DNA of 64,000 nt from the NCBI RefSeq assembly GCF_002056795.1, contig NZ_CP020104.1, forward strand, positions 686,001 through 750,000, read 5' to 3'. The position numbers were made by a program, and so were the translations under genes. The notes under the pieces are model-generated. The model was not told the origin of the DNA. It did no database searches and saw nothing but the letters and a program-made list of their open reading frames with translations. Numbering within the stretch: position 1 is the first letter of the stretch; the number at the start of each line of letters is the position of its first letter. This DNA is from Spirosoma aerolatum (GTDB lineage Bacteria > Bacteroidota > Bacteroidia > Cytophagales > Spirosomataceae). Shown here piece after piece: positions 45,220 to 53,801 of this stretch.

Positions 45220-46935
45220 TTACTTGAGGGAGAAAAATTCGGCCAGTGGTCCCAGCGCTAGGGCCGGGAAAAAGGCCAGCGCTGCTATGATGAAAATGAC
45301 AGCGAAGGTAACCAGGCCGAAAGTAGCTGTATCGGTGGCCAATGTACCCGCACTTTCGGGGACATATTTCTTACTGGCTAGTGCTCCAGCAATGGCAATG
45401 GGGCCGACAATCGGTAAATAGCGGCTTAAAATCAGCACCAGTCCGGTTGTGAAGTTCCAGAAGAAATTGTTGTCGCCCAGTCCTTCAAAACCCGATCCAT
45501 TATTAGCCGAAGCGGAAGTGTACTCGTAGAGCATCTCGGAAAAACCATGAAAGCCCGGATTGTTTAGCCAGTTGGCCGGTTTTACGGTCCAGTCGGCGTT
45601 AGGTGAATTGACAAAGACATACGAAGCTAATGCCGTACCAACCAGAATCAGCAAGGGATGCAGGATGGCGATCAGTGAGGCAATTTTCATCTCACGGGCT
45701 TCAATCTTACGGCCCATGAATTCCGGCGTCCGGCCCACCATCAGCCCGGCAATGAATACGGCGACGATCAGGAAGATGAAGTAGTTCAATAACCCTACGC
45801 CAACCCCGCCGTAGAAAGCATTGATCATCATATCGAGCATCTGCATAGCACCTGACAGAGGGGTCATCGAGTCATGCATGGCATTGACTGAACCGTTGGA
45901 GGTCGCTGTTGTAGTAATGCCCCAATAAGCCGACGCAGCCGAGCCCAGGCGCATTTCCTTTCCTTCCAGACTACCTAGTGTTTGGCTGATCCCCAGGTTG
46001 TCAATGGCTGGATTGCCCTTCATTTCAACGACGATCGAGGGAATCAGCAAACAGAAAAAGCCCACTGTCATCACCAGAAAAATCGAGTTTGCCAGCTTTC
46101 GTCGGTTCAGATAAAAGCCGAGCGCAAACACTAAAGCAATCGGTATGAGGATAATGCTAACATCTTCTACCACATTGGTCAGGTAGCTTGGATTTTCCAG
46201 CGGGTGAGCGGAGTTGACACCAAACCAGCCCCCACCATTGGTACCGAGTTGCTTGATCGCAATCATACCCGCGGCTGGTCCGCGCGAAACGCCCACACTA
46301 TCTCCCTGCATAGTGATGATTGTGTCCTTGCCCGTATAGCTGGCCGGCGTGCCATTGAATACCAGAATCAGGGCAACAATGATCGACAACGGCAGCAAAA
46401 TCCGGGTGATGCTTTTGATGAAGTACTCGTAAAAATTACCCAGTTCCGTACCCATCCGTGTGCTGAGAGCCTTAAAGAGTACGGCCAGTGCGGCCATACC
46501 AGCCGCAGCCGATACGAACTGAAAAAACATGACAACCGCCGTTTGGGTCAGGTAAGTGAGTCCTGATTCGCCGGAATAGTGTTGCAGATTACAGTTTACA
46601 ATGAAGCTGATAACCGTATTAAAGGCTAAGTCAGGCGTCATAGATGCATTGCCATCCGGGTTAAGTGGTAGGCTACCCTGAAACAACAGCATAAAAAAGC
46701 CGTACAGAAACCAGACCAGATTAATAGTCAGCAGGGCTACCAGATGTTCTTTCCAGTTCATCGGCTGCGCCGGGTTAACGCCCCCGATCCGGTACAATAG
46801 CCGTTCCAGCGGAGCCATGAAGTCGAATAGATTGGGCTTGTTGGCGTAGATGTTGGCGATTAGTTTGCCAAGGGGATAGGCTAACAGAACGGTCAAACCG
46901 TACATGAGCACTACGCCCAGAATTTCGTTAGTCAT
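45220..46935 (-). CDS. kdpA: Potassium-transporting ATPase subunit A
   Basis: 571 aa, the K+-selective channel-like subunit with about ten membrane helices. Filter loops are visible: NCNLQHYSGESG, IKQLGTNGGGWFGVNSAHP, and NNGSGFEGL. It starts 19 bp after kdpF. Its first filter loop carries VNCN where Escherichia coli has TNTN, a variant found in many Bacteroidota (from memory). Confidence 0.97.
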   Translation of the reverse strand: MTNEILGVVLMYGLTVLLAYPLGKLIANIYANKPNLFDFMAPLERLLYRIGGVNPAQPMNWKEHLVALLTINLVWFLYGFFMLLFQGSLPLNPDGNASMTPDLAFNTVISFIVNCNLQHYSGESGLTYLTQTAVVMFFQFVSAAAGMAALAVLFKALSTRMGTELGNFYEYFIKSITRILLPLSIIVALILVFNGTPASYTGKDTIITMQGDSVGVSRGPAAGMIAIKQLGTNGGGWFGVNSAHPLENPSYLTNVVEDVSIILIPIALVFALGFYLNRRKLANSIFLVMTVGFFCLLIPSIVVEMKGNPAIDNLGISQTLGSLEGKEMRLGSAASAYWGITTTATSNGSVNAMHDSMTPLSGAMQMLDMMINAFYGGVGVGLLNYFIFLIVAVFIAGLMVGRTPEFMGRKIEAREMKIASLIAILHPLLILVGTALASYVFVNSPNADWTVKPANWLNNPGFHGFSEMLYEYTSASANNGSGFEGLGDNNFFWNFTTGLVLILSRYLPIVGPIAIAGALASKKYVPESAGTLATDTATFGLVTFAVIFIIAALAFFPALALGPLAEFFSLK

Positions 46936-46954
46936 TGTGTAGTTAAAAAATAGG

Positions 46955-47035
46955 TTAAAATTTTTCTGGTTTTATCAATACGTATAGCATGTAAGCGAAA
47001 ACCAGCAACGCGATAATAAAGACGAGAGTAATCAT
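46955..47035 (-). CDS. kdpF: KdpF small membrane subunit
   Basis: 26-aa peptide beginning MITLVFIIALLVFAYMLY, a single membrane helix followed by a short VLIKPEKF tail, immediately upstream of kdpA. KdpF lies at the KdpA/KdpB interface in the complex. Length, position and the KPE tail fit the family. Confidence 0.85.
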   Translation of the reverse strand: MITLVFIIALLVFAYMLYVLIKPEKF

Positions 47036-47051
47036 GGTCAGTCGTGTTAAA

Positions 47052-47138
47052 TCAGATGCCTTCGAACCACTCAATGGCTTTGTAGAAAATGACAAAGCAG
47101 CCAAGTGCCGAACCCAGTAGAAGCAGAAGCGTACCCAT
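47052..47138 (-). CDS. 28-aa membrane peptide heading the kdp operon
   Basis: ATG at 47138 begins MGTLLLLLGSALGCFVIFYK, a single membrane helix ending in AIEWFEGI, 16 bp before kdpF. I do not know an established name. Its fixed place before kdpF suggests either an extra small subunit or a translated leader. Being so short it could also be chance, but the hydrophobic pattern and close spacing argue for a gene. Confidence 0.55.
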   Translation of the reverse strand: MGTLLLLLGSALGCFVIFYKAIEWFEGI

Positions 47139-47280
47139 AGTTTGCGAGTTTTACTGTTTTAGTTTTTTATAGTGTGCCAAAAAGGTGTCCAAACTTTTCA
47201 AAAGCATTCGTCGTTGAGTATATGTGACTGATTATCAATGGTGTATTTTAGGGGCACGCCAATCGTGAAAGAGATTGGAA

Positions 47281-47315
47281 ACAAAAAACCTTACCAAAAT
47301 GGTAAGGTTTTTTGT
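47281..47315. terminator. Strong bidirectional hairpin terminator with no obvious gene
   Basis: Perfect 16-bp arms (47281-47296 and 47300-47315) with an AAA loop and A/T runs at both ends, so it can terminate either strand. The kdp operon starts on one side and runs away from it, and the transposase remnant lies on the other, so neither needs it. A minus-strand tail TIELIKDLLK...FLDS* just upstream could be the end of a lost gene (weak). Confidence 0.7.
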
Positions 47316-47533
47316 CATTTTGAAAAGGTTATATAGCTGTGATAAGGGCGAAAATCAATAAATAAGAAGCTTAGGTTAGGAATCTAAAAACGCGGGCTCT
47401 GGTTGGGTTGACGTTTTTAGCAAATCTTTAATTAATTCAATAGTTCGTCAATGATCTCCTAGAAGAGGAGGGATAAAAAAGGCGCGTTAATTTTGGGTAT
47501 CTGACAGCCAAACCACAACACGCCTATGAAAGG

Positions 47534-47814
47534 GCAAATTTTGCCAAAGCCAGTTTTATTGACCGAATTACAAGGCAAACGGATCTACATATCATCAGTT
47601 TATTATGTCAAGATGCCCGCTGCGCTATCATGATAAGGGAGCTAAAACCAAGGGCAAAGGACGACCACGCCAGTTTGCTGGGCCTGTAAACTTCACCCAG
47701 CTCGATTTCGACTACTTCGAGCTAAGTTATCAAGATGAAGAGCTACGCATTTATTCAGGCGTGGTCAACTGTCCTTTTTTAAAGCGAGACATCAAGTTGG
47801 CTTACACTCAATAG
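47534..47814 (+). pseudogene. Transposase remnant (IS4-like DDE type), frameshifted
   Basis: One frame reads ANFAKASFIDRITRQTDLH then QDAR; a one-base shift at about 47610 continues LRYHDKGAKTKGKGRPRQFAG and ends YSGVVNCPFLKRDIKLAYTQ. YFAK..F, DA.LRY and KGRP are landmarks of IS4-type transposases near the second catalytic region. Both ends are missing and no terminal inverted repeats were found, so only a fossil is left. Confidence 0.7.
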
Positions 47815-47823
47815 CTGAATGAT

Positions 47824-48096
47824 GGGGGATTCCACGTGGCCGTCGATGGGGAACTATATGTCTGGGCTTACAACGGCCTGATATCCCGCTGGTATCAGGC
47901 GGCTATAGAGCAGGAAGCAGGTCGTATACAGGCAGCAGGCATGGTCAAAAACGTGTCATTTGAGTCCATCAGTGGGCTGCTCAACGACCGGATTTACGAT
48001 GCATACCAGGCTACATATCAAGGGAGTCCATAGCTAAATGCCATGATCAGTGAGCGGGCCAGGTGAGCGACTATTAGGATTGTGCCTCAAAATTAG
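47824..48096 (+). pseudogene. DUF2255 gene remnant with in-frame stops
   Basis: VAVDGELYVWAYNG, SRWYQAAIEQEAGRIQAAGM and DRIYDAYQATYQGSP match the second half of DUF2255 proteins (from memory). The frame continues past a TAG at 48031 with LNAMISERAR, a TGA at 48064 and then ATIRIVP, as expected for the intact C-terminus. The N-terminal half is replaced by the transposase fragment in the same frame, separated by TAG at 47812. Confidence 0.75.
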
Positions 48097-48276
48097 ACAG
48101 GTCATGACGCTTAACGAATAAGGATAAAATAGTGATAAAGGCATAGCAGGACTTGGGCAGGTAAAAAGATAAAGCAGAAAAGCGTCTCTACAAACGCACC
48201 AATTATGATTCAGATATATGAACGCTCCGTCGTCTCTTTTGGGAGCGAATTGCGAACATTGATTATTATATACGTG

Positions 48277-49626
48277 TCAAACGCCGTCAGCCATATACGG
48301 TTTCAGCAATTGCTGAAAATCCGTGCGTTTGCGTAGCCGCTGCCAGCGGTAGTCTCCCTGATAGGCTTTGGCTGACACGGCCTCTGATTTCTGAGGGGAT
48401 TTTAACGCCTTTCCTAGATAGACTACGGCTAGTGAATCGTTGCCCTTCAGGCTATGCAATTCAGCCAGGGAGTCCCAATAGTCGCCCACCTGGCCCGCTT
48501 GAGCAATGGCAATGTGTAGAGCCTCTTCTGCTTTTTTAAAGTCTTTGCGAGCTATGTAGCCATAGGCTAATGCATTATAAATGGGAGCACTCAGTCTAGT
48601 CTCCAGGCGAGTATGCTCCATCAGATGGATTAGCGATTCTGCATCATTTTCCCGGGCATAGAACCCGGCTAAATAAAAAGTAGCGGTCTGAGCCAAATTA
48701 TCTGCCTGGGCCGGTAGACCTGGCTCTACCACTTTACGCATGTTGTCAACGAATAATTGCTTATGTTTTCGGGTCGTTGCTGAATCGGCCTTACTATGAG
48801 ATGCTAAAGTCATATAAATTTCTGCCCGGGTATAATAAGCCAACTTGTCATTAGGGAATTGCCTGGCTGCACTATCCGACCAGGCAAAGGCTTCTTCATA
48901 GTTCAGACTATTTAAAGCAACGGCAACTGAAGTCATGTAGAAATAATAATCGGCCATCAACTCCCGATGTTTTTTCAGGTAAGCATACACCTTATCCACC
49001 ATCACCGAATCTTTCTTGATCATGTAATACGTAATTAAGGCTTTCGTCGAACGCACCTTCATAATCTCCAGCGCGGCTTTATGAATCAGGTTTTGAGCGG
49101 GTTCATGTCGACTGATGGACAAGGGCTGGGTGATCTGCTCAGATACCTGTATGGATACGTGTTGACTGGAGTCGCTGAGGGTAATGTATCCTCCGATGGT
49201 TTTATCTTGCTTGCCCAGCAGGGCCAGAATTGATTTAGTAACGGCCCGAAGGTTAAACCCTTCAACGGAAAGCTCATTCAAAAATTCCGTATTATCTTCA
49301 TTACTGCCCACCATGGACCGATTCATGCCATAAATACCGTCCATGATGGTGTCTATCTCATCGAGAATGGCTTGTTTGACGACTTCTCCGCTGTAGCCCT
49401 GTTCTACCCAAACGGGTGGTACTTTAAAATCCTGCACGTAGTAAATGGTTTTTTTATACTCCTTGCGCAGGTAAATACAAAATGCAATAAAAAGGCTTAG
49501 CCAAAGCAGTTTTACGCCGACGCCAAACCATTTTTCAAATAATTCAAACCAGGCTAATTGTTGAAGGCTTTTCAAAAAGGACCTGACCCGTCCGGTGGTT
49601 GGATTAATAGCGTTAATTGGTTCCAC
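48277..49626 (-). CDS. Membrane-anchored tetratricopeptide-repeat protein
   Basis: 449 aa. A membrane helix at about residues 38-50 (GVKLLWLSLFIAFCIYL) places most of the protein on one side of the membrane. TPR-like helical pairs run from about 220 to 430 (for example EEAFAWSDSAARQFPNDKLA, KKAEEALHIAIAQAGQVGDY). The N-terminal part contains no domain I recognise. No operon partner. Function unknown. Confidence 0.85.
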   Translation of the reverse strand: MEPINAINPTTGRVRSFLKSLQQLAWFELFEKWFGVGVKLLWLSLFIAFCIYLRKEYKKTIYYVQDFKVPPVWVEQGYSGEVVKQAILDEIDTIMDGIYGMNRSMVGSNEDNTEFLNELSVEGFNLRAVTKSILALLGKQDKTIGGYITLSDSSQHVSIQVSEQITQPLSISRHEPAQNLIHKAALEIMKVRSTKALITYYMIKKDSVMVDKVYAYLKKHRELMADYYFYMTSVAVALNSLNYEEAFAWSDSAARQFPNDKLAYYTRAEIYMTLASHSKADSATTRKHKQLFVDNMRKVVEPGLPAQADNLAQTATFYLAGFYARENDAESLIHLMEHTRLETRLSAPIYNALAYGYIARKDFKKAEEALHIAIAQAGQVGDYWDSLAELHSLKGNDSLAVVYLGKALKSPQKSEAVSAKAYQGDYRWQRLRKRTDFQQLLKPYMADGV

Positions 49627-50102
49627 GGTTTAAATCGAAAAATAGCTTTATGTTTATAAGCATAGTGATTTACAGGTAAGCAAGATAAGGAAATGACTCA
49701 GCAAACACTGGCCGTCGCCAAGAATTTGTTCGCACTATTTCGTATGCTACGGATAGTAGTTGAGAGTAATTAAAATAAACCATCCAAGTAAGGAGTCTTT
49801 TTCAGAATTACCTTTTAATGGTAGGCTTGTATCATTACTGTTTATAGAGTATTAACGCACTGGAATGACAGACCACGAGAGCTCAATCTGAGAACTATTT
49901 CCAGTTGGCAATCCGCTTTCTTCTTTTTTTACTAGCCTATATGAGCCTCAGTCTATTTGACAGACACAGTGGCAAAAGCGTGTTTCACAGGTGAAGCTTT
50001 TCCTAAAAGCATTGAATTAATAAACAATGCGCGCGACGTAGCTGAGGATATGTGACCAGCGAATGCCCGGCTCAGAAGCTGGGCATTCGCTGGTTTGAGA
50101 AA
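49627..50102. other. Intergenic stretch, no gene recognised
   Basis: 476 bp. A 26-codon plus-strand frame starting at 49694 (MTQQTLAVAKNLFALF...) resembles the beginning of a SnoaL-like protein but stops at once, so it is at most a fossil. The right end holds a strong hairpin at 50056-50093. Confidence 0.4.
50056..50093 (-). terminator. Hairpin after the bicupin gene
   Basis: Arms 50056-50071 and 50078-50093 (16 bp, one mismatch that can pair as G-U) with a 6-nt loop, 10 bp after the stop at 50103 on the minus strand. A T-tract is lacking on that side. Confidence 0.5.
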
Positions 50103-51257
50103 TTAGTGCCGGGGCGAGGGTGGCGGGCCGGGACGCTCCAAGGGCACGATGTCCAGCTCGGCAAACCGGCTGGCGTTGAGGCCTCCCGTGGGCTGTTGCG
50201 GATAGACATGCTGCGTGGAGGGGGCCTGCGAACGGAAAAATAACTCAAAAATGCCCGGTGTCAGCAAACCTATGTGATGCGTATACGGCTTCAGGTGCTG
50301 ATAAGCATGAATCGTACCTGCTGGCAGCGTGACAAGATCGCCGGGGTATACGTCGAGCGTCACCTGGTTCGACACCATCCGCATTTGCCCATCAAGACAA
50401 AAAAACGTTTCAGAGTGCTTCATGTGAAAATGTTTTCCGATCATCGGCCCAGCCGGGCCTTCGCAGGTGACTACCAGCAGTTTACCGTTGGTGGTCGCGT
50501 TGTCGCAGAGGATGCCAAACAACTGATCGGCAATGGTATAATGATCCCCTTCGCCAGCGGCCAGTACATACGGCACAACGCTTTTAGGTAGTTTGGTGTC
50601 AACGACGCGATGAGCGTTGCCTTCCAATAGAGGTTTGCCATCAAAGTAGATGTCGGCGGCTTTCTCAGCCTGTTTGAGCGCGGCCGGGTCCAAGGCGGAA
50701 ATCTCATCTGAGGGCTGCACGTACCCCGCATACGGTTTACCCAGCGTCCTGTAAAGCGCGGTCATCTGATGACCGCTGTTCATCGACATCAACTGAGTAT
50801 GATGCGACTGCATCCGAAAGGCGTGGGTGGTTCCGGGCGGAATGCTAGCGAAATCGCCTTTAATCATGCGGTAATGTTGGCCGGAAAGCCACAAGTCAAT
50901 TTCGCCATCGAGCACAAAAATTACCTCATGCGTTTGGGCATGGGTATGCGAAGGCAGCAGCGCCCCCTTTCCACCTGTCAGCACAGTCCACTCATACAGG
51001 TTATCGGTATCGATACCCCGGGCCATCAGACAAGCGACGAAGCCACCAACCAGGTAGCGTTCGCCTTCGCCACTGCGTAGGTAATACGGAATGACCCGGC
51101 CGGGTAACTCCCCCTGGGGCGTAATGGCCTGAATGGCGGTAATGTTGGCAGGGAGCGACACAGGAGGTCCCTGCTGGGCGTTGGCGGAGACGCTGCCCAC
51201 AACCTGTAGCAGGAGGCAGCCCAAAGCAGCGATGAAACGGTAGGTACTGGTTTTCAT
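50103..51257 (-). CDS. Secreted bicupin, quercetin-dioxygenase-like
   Basis: 384 aa with a signal peptide (FIAALGCLLLQVVGSVSANAQ, cut near residue 28). Two cupin domains: the first has HTHAQTHEVIFVLDGEIDLW and PPGTTHAF (about 110-150), the second GKHFHMKHSETFFCLDGQ and PAGTIHAY (about 275-325). Both keep the His/Glu metal ligands. The closest named family is quercetin 2,3-dioxygenase, but substrate is uncertain. It is alone on its strand. Confidence 0.88.
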   Translation of the reverse strand: MKTSTYRFIAALGCLLLQVVGSVSANAQQGPPVSLPANITAIQAITPQGELPGRVIPYYLRSGEGERYLVGGFVACLMARGIDTDNLYEWTVLTGGKGALLPSHTHAQTHEVIFVLDGEIDLWLSGQHYRMIKGDFASIPPGTTHAFRMQSHHTQLMSMNSGHQMTALYRTLGKPYAGYVQPSDEISALDPAALKQAEKAADIYFDGKPLLEGNAHRVVDTKLPKSVVPYVLAAGEGDHYTIADQLFGILCDNATTNGKLLVVTCEGPAGPMIGKHFHMKHSETFFCLDGQMRMVSNQVTLDVYPGDLVTLPAGTIHAYQHLKPYTHHIGLLTPGIFELFFRSQAPSTQHVYPQQPTGGLNASRFAELDIVPLERPGPPPSPRH

Positions 51258-51808
51258 GAATAAGTTAGTGGTGAGTTCTGTTAGCTGGCTAGAGCTAGCT
51301 TAAACGCTTAAAAATAACTTACTTAGAATTATACTGTACGTTGTCAAAAAAAGTGGGCAAAAGGGTCGGGACCGCAACGGCGGTAGTGCGGCATTCCGAC
51401 CGTGACGCTTGGGTGAAAAGGGTGTCGCTCAGAAGCTAAGCGATTTCCGGGGAAGTACGTGCTAGTCAATTTCTGGGTGAGCTAGTGCGGTCCCAGTCGG
51501 CAAGAAAATCCGGTATGTCGTTAGGGACCGTAACGGACGGTTCTTTGCACTAAGTCAGTGAAAGCAGCAGAAACAGGCCAATTAGGAGTCGTATAAAATA
51601 AGTAATTGTTGAGTAGGTTAGCCGCTTCGTTAACTATTGGAAGGCGAAAAATATTGATAGTAATTGGATCTGGCTAATTGCCTCATCAAGAGAAAGAAAG
51701 AATCAGGAGGAGATGTTTCAATCAGCGTCTCAACCGGAACTTCTATAGCGTGAAAAAAGCCGATCAACATCGCTGCTAACCGGCTAATTATCATGGGTTT
51801 TATGGGTG
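51258..51808. other. Intergenic stretch with a diverged repeated motif
   Basis: 551 bp before the tRNA gene with no recognised gene. GGGACCGCAACGGCGG (51368-51383) recurs as GGGACCGTAACGGACGG (51524-51540), and TAGTGCGG occurs twice between them, the second time leading into an inverted GCGGTCCC. This could be an old duplication or a dispersed genomic repeat. Confidence 0.4.
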
Positions 51809-51881
51809 AGCGGGAAACGAGTCTCGAACTCGCGACCTGCAGCTTGGGAAGCTGCCGCTCTACCAACTGAGCTATTCCCGC
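51809..51881 (-). tRNA. tRNA-Gly (anticodon CCC)
   Basis: 73-nt cloverleaf read by eye on the minus strand: acceptor stem GCGGGAA/TTCCCGC, D-arm GCTC-AGTTGGTA-GAGC, anticodon stem GCAGC/GCTGC with loop TTCCCAA (anticodon CCC), variable loop AGGTC, T-arm GCGAG-TTCGAGA-CTCGT. CCA is not encoded. Discriminator base is T. Confidence 0.95.
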
Positions 51882-51928
51882 TTATACCACAAAAATGTGT
51901 GTTTAAAACCAAAATGTCAAGTGGTGCG

Positions 51929-53200
51929 CTATAGTGTACGTAGTAATTCTTTAAGCGTATTATAGGTATAATTCAATTGCGCATTCGTAGTACAATAAGG
52001 TGGCATCAGGTATAAAACATTGCCAAGTGGACGCATCAAAATACCCCGTTCAAGCAGAAAGCTATACGCTACATCGCGAATACTATTGAAGTATGACGTT
52101 TGTTCGCCAGCTTTCAAATCGAAGGCAAGTAAAGTACCCTGTTGCCGGATATTTTCAACCGTTGAATGGTTAGCTAATTCCTGGACAAACTCAGTGTGCT
52201 TTTGGGTAATTCGTTGAATCGCCTGCTGGGTTTCGGTCAACAGTAGCAGATCCATACTGGCTAAGGCGGCTGTACAGGCCACTGGATTAGCTGTAAATGA
52301 GTGTCCGTGGAAAAGTGTCTTATGTTTGTCGGTCGATAGGAAGGCTTCGTAAATAGCTTGTGTACAGGTGGTTATACTTAAGGCCATGGTACCGCCCGTC
52401 AGCCCTTTGGATAAACACATCAGGTCGGGTTTTTCCACCAAATGATCAGAAGCAAACAGACGGCCTGTACGCCCAAAGCCGGTCATGACCTCATCGGCAA
52501 TAACTAGTGTGCCCCGACGACGTGCCAGCTTAATTAAATTGTCGAGTACTTCGGGCTTATACATAATCATACCTCCTGCGCCTTGTACCAGGGGCTCGAC
52601 AATGAAAGCCGCTGTGTCTTCTGTAAATAAAGCTTCGGCCTGTTGCAGTACATCGGTTTCCTGACCAGGAACAGGGGTAGGCAGGTAATCGACATCGAAT
52701 AGAAAAGGCGCAAATGGGGCTGTAAAGGCACTTCGACCGCCAACAGCCATCGCGCCAAATGTATCACCATGATAGGCATTCTCCAGCGCCACTACCTTTC
52801 GACGGGGTTTGCCCAGGTTATGCCAGTATTGGAACGCCATCTTTAAAGCTACTTCAACAGCCGTTGAGCCATTGTCGGAATAGAAAACCCGCTTCTGATT
52901 TTGGGGTAAAATAGCCAGCAAGCGCTCGGCCAGTTCAACTGCTGGTTCGTGCGTGAAATCGGCAAAAATGACATGCTCAAGTGTTTGAAGCTGCTTGGCC
53001 ACCCGTTGAGCAATATGAGGATGGGCATGTCCGTACAAGTTGACCCACCATGACGAGATCATGTCCAGATACTCGCGGCCATCTGTCCCGTAAAGTACAG
53101 AGCCTTTGCCGCTTGCAATAGCTATGGGGGCAGGAGCTGTTTGCATCTGCGTGAACGGATGCCAGATCACAGCCCGGTCGCGTTCTGCTAAATCATTCAT
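51929..53200 (-). CDS. bioA: Adenosylmethionine-8-amino-7-oxononanoate aminotransferase
   Basis: PLP enzyme of 423 aa from the ATG at 53200 (MNDLAERDRAVIWHPFTQMQ); the longer frame to 53254 overlaps kdsC and lacks conservation. It makes 7,8-diaminopelargonate for biotin. WHPFTQM at the start, SSWWVNLYGHAHP, the YHGDTFGAM block, DEVMTGFGRTG and the PLP lysine in LSKGLTGG are typical of BioA. No other biotin gene is nearby. It lies downstream of kdsC. Confidence 0.95.
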   Translation of the reverse strand: MNDLAERDRAVIWHPFTQMQTAPAPIAIASGKGSVLYGTDGREYLDMISSWWVNLYGHAHPHIAQRVAKQLQTLEHVIFADFTHEPAVELAERLLAILPQNQKRVFYSDNGSTAVEVALKMAFQYWHNLGKPRRKVVALENAYHGDTFGAMAVGGRSAFTAPFAPFLFDVDYLPTPVPGQETDVLQQAEALFTEDTAAFIVEPLVQGAGGMIMYKPEVLDNLIKLARRRGTLVIADEVMTGFGRTGRLFASDHLVEKPDLMCLSKGLTGGTMALSITTCTQAIYEAFLSTDKHKTLFHGHSFTANPVACTAALASMDLLLLTETQQAIQRITQKHTEFVQELANHSTVENIRQQGTLLAFDLKAGEQTSYFNSIRDVAYSFLLERGILMRPLGNVLYLMPPYCTTNAQLNYTYNTLKELLRTL

Positions 53201-53241
53201 TGGAATACGTTGAATAGTAGTGATTTTTTCGGTAATAAAGC

Positions 53242-53754
53242 TTAGAAAGGCCACTTGCCCTGGGCACGCATGACCTGTTCAATAACATCCCGAACGGCTC
53301 CCCCTCCACCCGGCCTGGGCGATATATACTTGCAGATGGCCTGTACCGCATCGACCGCATCGGCTGGGCAGGCGCTCAATACATCCGGGCGACTCAGAAT
53401 GGTGTAGTCGGGAAGGTCGTCGCCCATGTAGAGAATTTCCGACTCGTTCAGACCGTCGCGGGCAATGTAGCCGAGGTAGGCGTTTACTTTCTGATCAGAA
53501 GGGCCACCCATAAAAATGTCTTTTACATTCATATTGGTTAGCCAGTTCCGAACGCCATCGGCATTGGACGAAGATAAGATACCAACCCGAAACCCCGCTT
53601 TTAGAGCCTGCTCGATGGCGTAAGTATCTCGAATATGAACGGAACGAAAGCGTTCGCCCGATGCCAGCAGATGAACACTGCCGTCGGTCAATACGCCGTC
53701 GACATCGAATATGAACGTTTTGATGTGTGTAAAGCGATCCTGTATAGCTGCCAT
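53242..53754 (-). CDS. kdsC: 3-deoxy-D-manno-octulosonate 8-phosphate phosphatase (KdsC)
   Basis: HAD-family phosphatase of 170 aa. Nucleophile motif FDVDGVLTDGSV (about 15-26), motif II LSSSNADG, lysine in GPSDQKV, and GDDLPDY as motif III/IV. C-terminal RPGGGGAVRDVIE is characteristic of KdsC. The product Kdo is needed for lipopolysaccharide core. It lies upstream of bioA on the same strand. Confidence 0.93.
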   Translation of the reverse strand: MAAIQDRFTHIKTFIFDVDGVLTDGSVHLLASGERFRSVHIRDTYAIEQALKAGFRVGILSSSNADGVRNWLTNMNVKDIFMGGPSDQKVNAYLGYIARDGLNESEILYMGDDLPDYTILSRPDVLSACPADAVDAVQAICKYISPRPGGGGAVRDVIEQVMRAQGKWPF

Positions 53755-53789
53755 GCTGCAAGTTTAGTGAAAACCGGACGACTGTTCCG

Positions 53790-53797
53790 TATTTTTG
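53790..53797 (+). promoter_or_regulatory. -7 promoter element TATTTTTG directly before the methyltransferase gene
   Basis: Perfect TAnnTTTG. Only 4 nt separate it from the ATG at 53802, so transcription would begin at or very near the start codon, suggesting a leaderless mRNA. A TTTAG at about 53763 may be a weak -33 element. Confidence 0.45.
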
Positions 53798-53801
53798 TCC
53801 A

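Noticed and set aside
49694..49774. 26-aa plus-strand frame resembling the start of a SnoaL-like protein
   Set aside because: Too short, and no continuation in any frame could be found.
51630..51866. 78-aa minus-strand frame MVERQLPKLQ...
   Set aside because: Its first codons lie inside the tRNA-Gly gene and the rest has no family signature.
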